NCBI GenBank assembly: GCA_964465065.1
Contig: CAYXHZ010000008.1
Coordinates: 1-64,000 of the forward strand
Origin: CAYMND01 sp964465065
Lineage (GTDB): Bacteria > Acidobacteriota > Aminicenantia > UBA2199
Length of the DNA: 64,000 nucleotides
Reading direction: 5' to 3'
Numbering within the stretch: position 1 is the stretch's first letter; each line of letters opens with the position of its first letter. A program made the translations under genes and the position numbers. A model generated the notes under the pieces. The model saw only the letters and a program-made list of their open reading frames with translations, did no database searches and was not told where the DNA came from. Positions 8,261 through 17,471 of the stretch are shown here, in pieces.

Positions 8261-10663
8261 TCATTCGCAGCGGATATTCTCCACCGGGTTGGTGCGGGCA
8301 GTCCGCAAGGTCTGCACGCCGACGGTGAGCAGGCTGCTGACCATGATGATCAGGGTCGAGGCGATGAAAACGGCCGGGCTGGGCGCAATCCGGTAGGCGA
8401 ATCCCTTCAGCCAGGAAACCGCCGCCCAGTAGGCCAGGGGCCAGGCCAGGAGGTTGGCTCCCAAGAGCAGCCAGAGGAACTGACGGTTCAACCGTCCGGC
8501 CACCTGCAAGGTAGAGGCGCCCAGGATTTTACGGATCGACAGCTCCTTGCGCATGCGCTGACTGGCGAAGACCATCATGCCGAAGAGTCCGCAGCAGGCG
8601 ATGAAGATGGCCAGGACGGTCAAGGTTCCCGCCAGCAGTCCGGCCCGTTCGTCCTGTGCATATTGCCGATTGAAATCGTCATCGAGGAAAAAATATCCGA
8701 ACGGGTTCTGCGGGTTTGATCGTTGCCATTGCTTTTCCAGAAAGGACAAGACGGCATGGGTCTGCCGGGTATCGATGGTCAGGGACAGATAGTTGGGCCG
8801 GGAAAAATTTTTACCGAAAGGACTGTCGAGCAACTCGAGCACCAGCGGTTTGACCTCCGTATGCAGGCCCTGGTAATGAAAATCGCCGACCACGCCGATG
8901 ATGCGCATGCGGTTGTCATCGTTGCCGCCGACGATGATCCGGTCCAGGGCCGCCGAGGCGGAAGGAAAGCCCAAGGCCTTGACCGCGGCCTGATTGATCA
9001 GGCAGCCGTTCCGGTCGCTGACCAGATCGCGCTGAAACGGACGCCCGGCCTCCAGTCTGATCTGATATTGGTTCACGAAATCGGTGTCGACGAAGAGGTA
9101 ATAGCACTCGTTCACCTTGTCCCAGTTGTTTTGCTCCAGACGCGTGCCGAATGTGCCCATTTCCCGACCGGGGATATCGGAGGAAAAACTGGCGGCCATA
9201 ATGGCGCTGTGCCCGGTAAACGCGGTTTTGACCGCTTCGGTCTGGGTCTGGAGATCGGGCCATACGCTGGTGGAAAGCACCAGCTTCTGTGTTTGGGCAA
9301 AGCCGAGTTCCCGGGTTTTCATGAAGTGCAGTTGATGGGAGATGGTCAGGCTGAAGATGATGAATGCAATGGAAACGACGAATTGCAGAGTCAGAAGCAG
9401 CCTGTGCAGCCGGGCCTTGCCGGAGACCGGAATGCGGTCTTTTTTCAGCAGGGGCCCCGGGGCGAGCCGGCTCAGGAAAATCGCAGGGTAAGCCCCGGCG
9501 CATATTCCGCTGAGCAAGGCGACGCCCAGCCCGACGGCCAGGTTCTGCAGGGACAAGAGCCGCGTCAAGCTGTAGTGCTTGTCCAGCATGGAATTGACCA
9601 GCGGCAGGGCGAGGACCGCAGTCAATATGGCCAGGAAAAGACTCAAGAAGGCCGATGACAGGGCTTCCAGGATAAACTGGCGTTGCAGTTCGTTGCGCTG
9701 GGCGCCGATCGTCTTGCGCACCCCGATTTCCTGACTGCGTGCACTGGAGCGGGCGATGAGCAGGTTGGCGAAATTCAGGGTGGCGATGACCAGAGTCAGA
9801 AAGCCCAGCAGCATGGCGATCTGTACGTAGGCCAGATGGCCGGGTGGACTGGGTTCGTTCTGCAGTTTGGAGTACAGATGGATGTCCTTGACCGGTTGTA
9901 AAGAATGGATCAAGCGCTCGCTGGCCGGATCCGCAGGTCCGTACTGTCGGGTCAGGCGGGCGATTTTCTTGGCCAATACGGCGGCGTTTACTCCGGGAGC
10001 GAGTTTGAGGTAGGTGTACACATCGGTCTGGAACCATTGGTCGGTGCCGAAAGCAAACCCTTTGAGCGAGACGATGAACTGGTATGGCAAATGGGTGTTG
10101 ACCGGGGCATCGGCCAAAACGGCGGTAATTTTCATGGGCTGATCGTGGATGACGAGGGCCTGGCCCATCGGGTTCTCGGTGCCGAAATACTTGGTCGCCA
10201 TGGATCGTGTCAGGGCGACGGTTCCGGGTTGTTCGAGGGCCGTGGCGGGGTCGCCCTGCAGAAAAGAGATGGTCAGAATACGCAGCAGGTCGGGCTCGGC
10301 GGCCAGGACCCCGGTTTCCAGAAACGCTTTCTGTCCGCACCTGACCATCAATGGATAGGCGGGATGGCTCAGGATGCGGGCGACGGTTTGGACTTCCGGG
10401 AAATTCTCCTTCAGCACCGGAGCGATGGGCTGAGCGATCCGGGCATAGGACCGGCCGCCGCTTGCGGATTGAAAGGTGACGGCCACCCGGTACAACCGGT
10501 CGAGGTCGTGATGGTATCTGTCGTAACTCAGTTCGTCCTGGACAAAGACCCAGGTGATCAGCCAGCAGCCAAGCCCCAGAACCAGGGCGGCGATGCCGGC
10601 CATGGAGATTGCCGGGGACTTGCGCATGTGGCGAAGGAATAACAACAGATTTTGTTTGAGCAT
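8261..10663 (-). CDS. FtsX/MacB-like ABC transporter permease
   Basis: The protein has 800 residues. An N-terminal transmembrane helix (about 18-40) is followed by a MacB-type periplasmic domain. A block of three helices lies at about 285-450 with the ARSSARSQEIGVRKTIGA coupling motif, then comes a second periplasmic domain. A final FtsX block follows, with RMRKELSIRKILGAS and three helices to the C-terminus (NPVENIRCE). This duplicated MacB_PCD/FtsX layout matches large permeases that work with LolD/MacB-type ATPases. It is the distal gene of the operon, 274 bp after the remnant at 10938. That gap holds no ORF I can support and no clear promoter. Confidence 0.9.
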   Translation of the reverse strand: MLKQNLLLFLRHMRKSPAISMAGIAALVLGLGCWLITWVFVQDELSYDRYHHDLDRLYRVAVTFQSASGGRSYARIAQPIAPVLKENFPEVQTVARILSHPAYPLMVRCGQKAFLETGVLAAEPDLLRILTISFLQGDPATALEQPGTVALTRSMATKYFGTENPMGQALVIHDQPMKITAVLADAPVNTHLPYQFIVSLKGFAFGTDQWFQTDVYTYLKLAPGVNAAVLAKKIARLTRQYGPADPASERLIHSLQPVKDIHLYSKLQNEPSPPGHLAYVQIAMLLGFLTLVIATLNFANLLIARSSARSQEIGVRKTIGAQRNELQRQFILEALSSAFLSLFLAILTAVLALPLVNSMLDKHYSLTRLLSLQNLAVGLGVALLSGICAGAYPAIFLSRLAPGPLLKKDRIPVSGKARLHRLLLTLQFVVSIAFIIFSLTISHQLHFMKTRELGFAQTQKLVLSTSVWPDLQTQTEAVKTAFTGHSAIMAASFSSDIPGREMGTFGTRLEQNNWDKVNECYYLFVDTDFVNQYQIRLEAGRPFQRDLVSDRNGCLINQAAVKALGFPSASAALDRIIVGGNDDNRMRIIGVVGDFHYQGLHTEVKPLVLELLDSPFGKNFSRPNYLSLTIDTRQTHAVLSFLEKQWQRSNPQNPFGYFFLDDDFNRQYAQDERAGLLAGTLTVLAIFIACCGLFGMMVFASQRMRKELSIRKILGASTLQVAGRLNRQFLWLLLGANLLAWPLAYWAAVSWLKGFAYRIAPSPAVFIASTLIIMVSSLLTVGVQTLRTARTNPVENIRCE

Positions 10664-10937
10664 ATTTCCCTCTCTGATGGATAAAAGAGTTGCCTGGCAC
10701 CATTACCATAAAATGCCTGGTCTTCTGCTTTATGGAATATCTGACCGAAGATGTTTTGTGACCGGACAACATTGACAAGGCTGGATAGTTCAATTTTAAG
10801 AGCCGGGGCCAGGGGGGCGGGTGAGCTGAAGCCCGATCCCATTCTGCCAATGGAGATCACAGAATGTTTTTTGCTGTGCAAAATGTTTGGGCGTGAACCC
10901 CTATTTTGGTGAGTCCCATTAGAACAGGTCATTGGTC

Positions 10938-11201
10938 TCACTCCTCTTTAAGTGCCAGAACCGGGTTTAAATGCAGAGCCCGAAGGGTTTGCAGAAACAC
11001 CGAAAGAAATGCCATAACCATCATTCCTGCTGCAACCAGAAAAAATACAGATACATTGATACTGATTCGATAGGCAAATCCATCGAGCCAACGGGCTACT
11101 GCCAGCCAGGACAAGGGGCAGGCGATGGCCAGGGCCACCAGGACCAGCATCAGCAGCCGATTGGATATAAGCCGGACAATTTTAAAATTTGAAGCGATCA
11201 T
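10938..11201 (-). pseudogene. 87-residue remnant of an FtsX-type permease
   Basis: The 87 residues match only the C-terminal end of the large permeases. KIVRLISNRLLMLVLVALA and WLAVARWLDGFAYRI correspond to the last helices, and the end NPVLALKEE matches the family terminus. The first residues (MIASNF) look like a normal permease start joined directly to the tail. A strong AAAGGAGG lies 8 nt upstream and the gene sits 15 nt after the ATPase stop. The simplest reading is an in-frame internal deletion of roughly 700 codons that kept the ribosome-binding site, start and stop. A functional two-helix mini-protein cannot be excluded. Confidence 0.7.
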
Positions 11202-11216
11202 TGAGCTTCCCTCCTT

Positions 11217-11876
11217 TTACTCCATCCAGCCGTCTTTCAATCTCACGATACGGTTTCCGTACTTGGCCTGCTCCTCGTTGTGGGTGACCTGGACGATGGT
11301 CGTGCCTTGTTTATTTAGTTTCTTGAGCGATTGCATGATTTCCTTGCCCTGTTCGGAGTTGAGGTTGCCGGTGGGTTCGTCGGCCAGGATCAGCTTGGGC
11401 TGCCCGATGATGGCCCGGGCGATGGCCACCAGCTGCTGCTGACCGCCGCTGAGCTGACCGGGGAAGATGTCTTTTTTGGCCACGATGTTGAAGCGGTCCA
11501 GAATCTCGGCCACCCGGCCCTTGCGTTCATCGCCTTTGACCTTCTGGTAAAGAAGCGGCATCTCGATGTTTTCGTAGACCGTCATCTCGTCGATGAGGTG
11601 GTACTGCTGGAAAACGAAGCCGATGTGGTGACGGTGGATCTCGGTCATCTCCTTCTCTTTCAGGCCATGCGTAGCTGTCTCCATGAAGATGTATTGCCCC
11701 GAGGACGGACTGTCGAGCAGCCCCAGGATGTTGAGCAGGGTCGATTTGCCCGCCCCCGAAGGCCCCATGACGGTCAGGAATTCGCCTTCCTCGATATCCA
11801 GATTGATCTGCCTCAGGATGAAGGTCCGGATGCCGCCGCTCACTACCCATTTTTCGATGTCTTTCAATTTGATCAT
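11217..11876 (-). CDS. ABC transporter ATP-binding protein (LolD/MacB type), variant D-loop
   Basis: The protein has 219 residues from the ATG at 11876, preceded by GAGG. Upstream codons in frame overlap the permease gene and are not used. Walker A is GPSGAGKST (38-46), the Q-loop is FVFQQYHL, Walker B is LILADEPTG and the H-loop is VTHNEE. The signature reads LSGGQQQLVA where LSGGQQQRVA is usual. The D-loop reads GNLNSEQG where GNLDS is usual, which may lower or alter ATP turnover. It lies 32 nt after the permease at 11909-14263 and would energise one of the adjacent permeases. Confidence 0.9.
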   Translation of the reverse strand: MIKLKDIEKWVVSGGIRTFILRQINLDIEEGEFLTVMGPSGAGKSTLLNILGLLDSPSSGQYIFMETATHGLKEKEMTEIHRHHIGFVFQQYHLIDEMTVYENIEMPLLYQKVKGDERKGRVAEILDRFNIVAKKDIFPGQLSGGQQQLVAIARAIIGQPKLILADEPTGNLNSEQGKEIMQSLKKLNKQGTTIVQVTHNEEQAKYGNRIVRLKDGWME

Positions 11877-11908
11877 GTTATACCTCGCAGATTTCCATTT
11901 TCTTCTCG

Positions 11909-14263
11909 CTATTCGTATTTCAACGATTCCTGCGGCCTGACCCAGGCCGCCTTCAGGGCCTGGTAGCTGACGGAAGAAAGGACCAGCATGGCCATGAAGA
12001 ATGCGACGGACAGAAAAACACCCGGACCGAGATCGATCCGGTAGGCGAAGCCGTCCAGCCACCGGCCGATGGCATGGAAGGCCAGGGGGAAGGCGATGGC
12101 GGCGGATAGGGAAACCAGCACGAAAAATTCTCCGATGATAAAAAAAAAGACGTTCGATACCGAGGCGCCCAGGGTTTTTCTGATGCCGATCTCCTTTTTT
12201 CTTTGTGCCGCAGCAAAGGCTGCCAGCCCCATCAGGCCCATGCAGGAGATGAACACGGTGATCAGGGTAAACAGGCTGAATATCTGTCCCAGTTTTTGCT
12301 CCGCCGCATAAAGCCGCCCGATCCGTTCATCGATGAAGCTGTAATCGAAGGCGGAATCGGGAGAAATGCTGTGCATCAGCTCCCGGATGTGATCGATGGT
12401 CCGGCTGATGTTTTCGGAGCGGATTTTGACCGACATGTTGACCGGGGAAGAGCTGTAAATTAAGGCCAGCGGCTGGATTTCTTCATGGAGTTTGGCAAAG
12501 TGGAAATCCTTGACCACGCCCACGACCACGCCTTCCTGATCGTCGATTCGGATTGTTTTCCCCACCGCATCCGCCCAACCCATGGTGTGCAGGGCGGTTT
12601 CATTGATGATGAACTGGTCTTGTCCATCATTCGGCCGGGGTGTGAAATTCCGGCCTCCGACGAGGCGCAGGTCATACAAGTCGATAAAATCCGCATCGGT
12701 ATAGTTGCGGTGGATCATCGCCTTCTGGCTGGAAGACCGGCCTCTCCAGTCCATTTCCGTGTTGGCCGGGATACGGTACGGGTACCACCAGGAGAATGAC
12801 ACGCCCAGGATGGACGGGTTCTTCAGCAGTTCGGTCTTGAAGCGGGTCCTGGCGCTGATGCTCCCTTCGTCGGTCAGGGGAATGGCCAGGACATGGTCTT
12901 TTTCGAAACCCAGCGGCTTGGTTTGGACGTATTGCATCTGCCGATAGATGACCAGAGTGCAGACCATGATGACCAGGGAGATGGAAAACTGCAGCACGAC
13001 CATCGTTTTCCGGGCCATGGCCGACCCGCCGCTCTTCATGGTGAACTTCCCCTTCAGGATCTGCAGCGTCGGGAACGACGACAGGAAAAAAGCGGGGTAG
13101 GTGCCGGCCAGCAGGCTGACCAGGATGTAGACGGCTATTCCGCCCAGGATCAGTCCGCCGTCGAGAAGCAGGCCGTAGGGAATGTCCCGGCCGACCAGCC
13201 GGTTGAACGGCGGTAGAAGAAGGCGGGTCGAACCCGAGGCCAGGAGGACGGCCATCAGGGTGGTCAGAAAGGATTCAGCCAGGAACTGGCGGATGAGGTC
13301 GCTTTTGGCGGCGCCGACGGCTTTTCGAACGCCGATCTCCCGGGACCGGTTGGCGGAGCGGGCCGTGGTCATGTTCATGTAGTTGAAACAGGCCATCAGC
13401 AGCAGGGCCAGGCCGATGGCGGAGAGGAGCCAGATGGTTGTCATATCGTTGGACTGGCCTGAAAAATCGCGGGTGGCGCGGCTCAGATTGAGTTCTCCGA
13501 TGGGAGTGGGGCACAATTCGACGGCTTGATCCGCGGGATAATGCGTCTTGACGATGGATTGGATGTCCCGGGAGAACCGGACCGGATCGTGACCGGGCCG
13601 CAGTTTGACGTAGGTGAAGAAGGAGTTGCTGTTCCAGTTGAAGTCGGTCAGTTTTTCCGCCTCCACCGTGGCCAGGGAGGCCAGCATGCTGAAGCGGAAA
13701 TGGGTGTTGGCGGGAATATCCTTGAAGACGCCGGTGATGGTCATCGGAGTCTTGTTGTTGTAAAGCAGCTGTTTGCCTTGAGCCGATTCGCCGCCGAACA
13801 GCTTTTTTTGCAGGCTTTCGCTGATGACCATGGAGTAGGGGGCAGAGAGGGCGTGGTCCGGATTTCCAGAGATGAAATCGACGGCCAGGATGTGAAACAG
13901 ATCCGGGTCCACGTAGTAGAGGACATCCTCTTTGACCAGCCTGTCCATAACCTTCAGCGTCCCGTTCTGAAGGCTGCTGTACCGACGGGCTGAGTACATG
14001 ACCTCGGGATATTTTTCCTTGAGGGTTTGTGCCAGAAGGCCGGAGGTGACGCGATGGGTCTGGTCCATTGTGTCGACGTTGCTGACGAGATAGATCTGGT
14101 CGGCATCCGGGTGATAATCGTCATAGCCGGTCTCGAAGCGGACGAACAGCATGAGGGTGAAGAAGGCGGTGATACCCACGGCGAGACCGGCGATGTTGAT
14201 GAACGAGTATCCCTTCTGTTTGATGATGTTCCGCCAGGCCAGTTTCAAATACATGATGAACAT
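11909..14263 (-). CDS. FtsX/MacB-like ABC transporter permease
   Basis: The protein has 784 residues. It starts MFIMYLKLAWRNIIKQKG, with GGAG upstream; the ATG at 14254 is also possible. An N-terminal helix at about 20-42 is followed by a MacB periplasmic domain. A three-helix block then carries ANRSREIGVRKAVGAAKSDL, followed by a second periplasmic domain. A final FtsX block carries AAQRKKEIGIRKTLGAS and ends in RPQESLKYE. It is paralogous to the permeases at 8261 and 14320. It is placed between two ATPase genes, and either ATPase could serve it. The gap to the upstream permease is 56 nt. Confidence 0.92.
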   Translation of the reverse strand: MFIMYLKLAWRNIIKQKGYSFINIAGLAVGITAFFTLMLFVRFETGYDDYHPDADQIYLVSNVDTMDQTHRVTSGLLAQTLKEKYPEVMYSARRYSSLQNGTLKVMDRLVKEDVLYYVDPDLFHILAVDFISGNPDHALSAPYSMVISESLQKKLFGGESAQGKQLLYNNKTPMTITGVFKDIPANTHFRFSMLASLATVEAEKLTDFNWNSNSFFTYVKLRPGHDPVRFSRDIQSIVKTHYPADQAVELCPTPIGELNLSRATRDFSGQSNDMTTIWLLSAIGLALLLMACFNYMNMTTARSANRSREIGVRKAVGAAKSDLIRQFLAESFLTTLMAVLLASGSTRLLLPPFNRLVGRDIPYGLLLDGGLILGGIAVYILVSLLAGTYPAFFLSSFPTLQILKGKFTMKSGGSAMARKTMVVLQFSISLVIMVCTLVIYRQMQYVQTKPLGFEKDHVLAIPLTDEGSISARTRFKTELLKNPSILGVSFSWWYPYRIPANTEMDWRGRSSSQKAMIHRNYTDADFIDLYDLRLVGGRNFTPRPNDGQDQFIINETALHTMGWADAVGKTIRIDDQEGVVVGVVKDFHFAKLHEEIQPLALIYSSSPVNMSVKIRSENISRTIDHIRELMHSISPDSAFDYSFIDERIGRLYAAEQKLGQIFSLFTLITVFISCMGLMGLAAFAAAQRKKEIGIRKTLGASVSNVFFFIIGEFFVLVSLSAAIAFPLAFHAIGRWLDGFAYRIDLGPGVFLSVAFFMAMLVLSSVSYQALKAAWVRPQESLKYE

Positions 14264-14319
14264 CCTGTTACTCCTGAGTCGTATTGATGACGATAATCAG
14301 AGACGTGTTTTTTGCCATG

Positions 14320-16656
14320 TTACTCATATTTGATGCTGTCCACCGGATTCTGCCGGGCAGCGCGGAAGACGATCTGACCGATGGTGGCCAGGGCAACCAG
14401 CAGGGTCAACCCTGCCGCACCGATAAAAATGAAGGGATCGAGCGTTGTTTTGTAAGCAAACAGATTGAGAAACGCATTGGCCGCAACAACTGCGAGCGGA
14501 GCCGCCAGACCATTGGCGGTCAGTATCGTCATGGCGATTTTTTTGGAAAGCAGACACACGATACCCAGATCCGTGGCCCCAAGGACCTTGCGTATCCCAA
14601 TTTCTCTTTTGCGCCGCTCCGCGATCAGGGAAACCAAGCCGAACAGGCCCAGGCAGGACACCGAAATGGCGATCAGAGTGATGATGTCCAATATGTGGCG
14701 GGCGAAGTCCAGGGGACGGTATATGGAATTGAACATCTGATCGACGAACCGGTATTCGAACGGAAACTCTGCGGCCAGGTCACGGTGGACCTTTTCTATA
14801 AATGAAAGGGTCTTTGTCGTATCGCCTGGAGCGAGTTTGATCATCAGCTCAGAGTACCAATCGGGGTTGATGGCCATCACCAGCGGGGCCACCCGAAAGA
14901 TCAAGGGGGTGAAATTGAAATCTTTTACTACCCCTATGACCTGCCCCTCACGACTGCCCAGGCGGATTCGTTTCCCCAGCGGTTCTCTGTCACCGATGAG
15001 ACCGAGAGCCGATTCGTTTACGATGAACGCCCGGGTCGCATCGCTGAGATTCTCTTGCGAAAAGTCACGCCCCTGAAGGATTTTGAGTCCAAAGGTCTTC
15101 ACATAGTCATGATCCAGGTATAGAAAATTCACTTCTACCGGGTCTTTTATGTCCTTGCCTTCCCATTCCAACACGTTGAAATTGAACAGTAAATGCGGTC
15201 TTGCGGATGATGCCGTCACGCCGAGGATCTTGGGGTTTGACAGGAGCCTTTTCTTGAACAGGTCGTATTTTTTTCTGATGGCATCGTTCATCTGGATGTG
15301 AATCGTCCCTTCCCGTTCGAACCCGAGATTGGCCCTGTGAATGAAATCGAACTGTCGCTGGGCCAATATGGCCAGGATGATCATGATGACTGCCGCTACG
15401 AACTGCGTGGTAACCAGCAGGGAAAGGAATCGGAAAGACCCACCCGACTTTGGCGAGCGGCTTTTCAGGATCATCGCCGGACGTAAGGAGGAAAGAACCC
15501 AGGCGGGATATATTCCGGCCCCGATACCGACCCAGATGATCACCAACAGAAAGAACAGGAATACCGAAAGCGGGTGGACGGTCGAAAGGGAGAGGTTCAT
15601 GCTCTGGCTGTGGTTGTATAGGGTAAAAAGAACCATCACGATGGGAATGGAAAGAACCAACGAGAGAAAGGATTGTAGGATGGTTTCGCCGAGAACCTGC
15701 ACGGTGAGTTCATGGCGGCTGGCGCCGACTGCCTTACGAATCCCGACTTCCTTGGCTCTGATGGACGCACGGCCGGTGGAAATGATCATGTGGTTGATAC
15801 AGGCGATGGTCAGGATGGCCAGGCCGAAAAGGGTGAAGATGAGAATCAGACTCCTGTCGTTGCCTCCGCCGTGGCGTAGGTTCAGATGGGCATCGGACAG
15901 GGATTGGAGGGATATCTTAAATCTCTCTTCTGGGTTGCGCTTCAGGATCGTTTCCGCAATGAGGGCCTGTACCTCTTCGCGACTCTCCCCCTCTTGCAGC
16001 AAGACATAGGCCGCGGTTTCCCTTCTCCAGTCGGACCAATCGGAATCGATCAGCTTCAGAGAGGCCATGAAATCGAACCGGAGATGAGAATTCTGCGGGA
16101 TGTCGGATATCACTCCGGTCACCATCACATCTTCTTCATTGTTCCAGCGGATGGTTTTCCCCAGGGGGTCTTTTTCTCCGAAATACCGTTTTGCGGCGCT
16201 TTGGGTCACCACGACAGATTTGGGGCTGGCTAGAGCCGTGTGTGGATCGCCTGCCAGAAAATGGTACTTGAAGATATGAAAAAAAGAGGGATCGGAAAAA
16301 AAGAACCGTTCCTCATAGAAAGCCTTCTCTCCATAACGGATGGCACTGGCCAAGGGGCGATCTTTCACCTGAGTCGATTCTTTGATCTGGGGATAGTTCT
16401 CCTTGAGGATGCGGGGTAGAACGAAAGGCGCACTGGGTACTCCAGGGTCGGCGACATCGCCCGCTTGATGCAGGATGACGCGAAAAATCCGTTCGGAATT
16501 GGGAAGAAACGAATCGTAATGGGTTTCGTTTTCCACCCAGAACGAGATGAATATGAAACAGACCATGCCGATGGTCAAACCGGTTATGCTGATCCATGAA
16601 ACCGTTTTGTGACGGGTTAAGTTACGCCAGGCTGAAATAAAGATGCTTTTTATCAT
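14320..16656 (-). CDS. FtsX/MacB-like ABC transporter permease
   Basis: The protein has 778 residues. The N-terminus MIKSIFISAWRNLTRHKTVS leads into a helix, a MacB periplasmic domain and a helix block with ASIRAKEVGIRKAVGASRHEL. A second periplasmic domain follows, then a terminal FtsX block with ERRKREIGIRKVLGATD, ending NPVDSIKYE. The length and layout are those of the family. It is the third gene of the operon after the adaptor and the first ATPase. The 104-nt gap from that ATPase is the longest in the proximal part of the operon; no second enhancer dyad is visible there. Confidence 0.92.
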   Translation of the reverse strand: MIKSIFISAWRNLTRHKTVSWISITGLTIGMVCFIFISFWVENETHYDSFLPNSERIFRVILHQAGDVADPGVPSAPFVLPRILKENYPQIKESTQVKDRPLASAIRYGEKAFYEERFFFSDPSFFHIFKYHFLAGDPHTALASPKSVVVTQSAAKRYFGEKDPLGKTIRWNNEEDVMVTGVISDIPQNSHLRFDFMASLKLIDSDWSDWRRETAAYVLLQEGESREEVQALIAETILKRNPEERFKISLQSLSDAHLNLRHGGGNDRSLILIFTLFGLAILTIACINHMIISTGRASIRAKEVGIRKAVGASRHELTVQVLGETILQSFLSLVLSIPIVMVLFTLYNHSQSMNLSLSTVHPLSVFLFFLLVIIWVGIGAGIYPAWVLSSLRPAMILKSRSPKSGGSFRFLSLLVTTQFVAAVIMIILAILAQRQFDFIHRANLGFEREGTIHIQMNDAIRKKYDLFKKRLLSNPKILGVTASSARPHLLFNFNVLEWEGKDIKDPVEVNFLYLDHDYVKTFGLKILQGRDFSQENLSDATRAFIVNESALGLIGDREPLGKRIRLGSREGQVIGVVKDFNFTPLIFRVAPLVMAINPDWYSELMIKLAPGDTTKTLSFIEKVHRDLAAEFPFEYRFVDQMFNSIYRPLDFARHILDIITLIAISVSCLGLFGLVSLIAERRKREIGIRKVLGATDLGIVCLLSKKIAMTILTANGLAAPLAVVAANAFLNLFAYKTTLDPFIFIGAAGLTLLVALATIGQIVFRAARQNPVDSIKYE

Positions 16657-16760
16657 GCTCGTTTCCTTGGTCGGATTTGCGTCGTAAGGCCTTCATTCCA
16701 CTTCGAACCGCAATTCGTCTTCATTTGGCGCTGGTGACTCCAGGTCCTGGAACCCTTTCC

Positions 16761-17456
16761 TCAAGTATGAAAGGTCTGGTTGAAATTCTCGGTGACCACC
16801 TGGCCGTCGAAGAGGTGGATGACCCGCTGGGCGGCATCGGCGTAGGCCGGAGAGTGGGTGACCATGACGATGGTCGTACCCTGGCTGTGCAGTTCCTGGA
16901 GCAGGCTCATCACCTCGTCGCCGTTCCTGGAGTCCAGGTTGCCGGTCGGCTCGTCGGCCAGAATCAGTTTGGGGCTCACCACCAGGGCGCGGCCCACGGC
17001 CACCCGCTGCTGCTGACCGCCGGAGAGTTGCATCGGGAAGTGGTTCTTGCGGGGAATGAGCTTCAGACGTTCCATGACTGCATTGACTTTGTCCTTGCGC
17101 GTTTTTGCCGACAGCTTCTGGTAGATGAGCGGCAGTTCGATGTTTTCGTAGACCGTCAACTCGTCGATGAGGTTGAAACTCTGGAATACAAAGCCGATGT
17201 GCCCTTTGCGCAGACGGGTCCGCATTCGTTCGGAATGATGTCCCACCTCCTCGCCCATGAAGTAGTATTCACCTGTATCGGGGTTGTCGAGGAGGCCCAG
17301 GATGTTCATCAGAGTCGACTTGCCGCAACCCGATGGCCCCATGACGGCCACGAACTCCCCTTCGTTGATCTTCAGGTTGATCTGATTCAGGGCGGTGGTT
17401 TCCACCTCGTCGGTGCGGTAAATCTTGGTCAGGTTCTTGGTCTCTATCATGATCAT
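16761..17456 (-). CDS. ABC transporter ATP-binding protein (LolD/MacB type)
   Basis: The protein has 231 residues and a canonical motif set: Walker A GPSGCGKST (40-48), Q-loop FVFQSFNLIDE, signature LSGGQQQRVAVGRAL, Walker B LILADEPTG, D-loop GNLDSRNG and H-loop VTHSPAYAD. It lies 15 nt downstream of the MacA-like adaptor gene and upstream of the first permease, the usual adaptor-ATPase-permease order of MacAB-type tripartite systems. Unlike the second ATPase (11217-11876) it has no variant motif, so it is the more certain energiser of the exporter. Confidence 0.94.
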   Translation of the reverse strand: MIMIETKNLTKIYRTDEVETTALNQINLKINEGEFVAVMGPSGCGKSTLMNILGLLDNPDTGEYYFMGEEVGHHSERMRTRLRKGHIGFVFQSFNLIDELTVYENIELPLIYQKLSAKTRKDKVNAVMERLKLIPRKNHFPMQLSGGQQQRVAVGRALVVSPKLILADEPTGNLDSRNGDEVMSLLQELHSQGTTIVMVTHSPAYADAAQRVIHLFDGQVVTENFNQTFHT

Positions 17457-17471
17457 TCTCCTTTGTGACGT

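Noticed and set aside
8079..8264. A 61-codon minus-strand frame whose ATG overlaps the permease stop as ATGA
   Set aside because: The overlap suggests coupling, but the product has no recognisable pattern, is weakly hydrophobic and has no supporting context. Kept out for lack of evidence.
10558..10941. Possible extra permease fragment or small gene in the 274-bp gap
   Set aside because: Both strands were read; the open frames show no FtsX motifs and no ribosome-binding site. A TTGTCCGG near 10765 does not form the CTGTCCG-N4-CGGACAG dyad.
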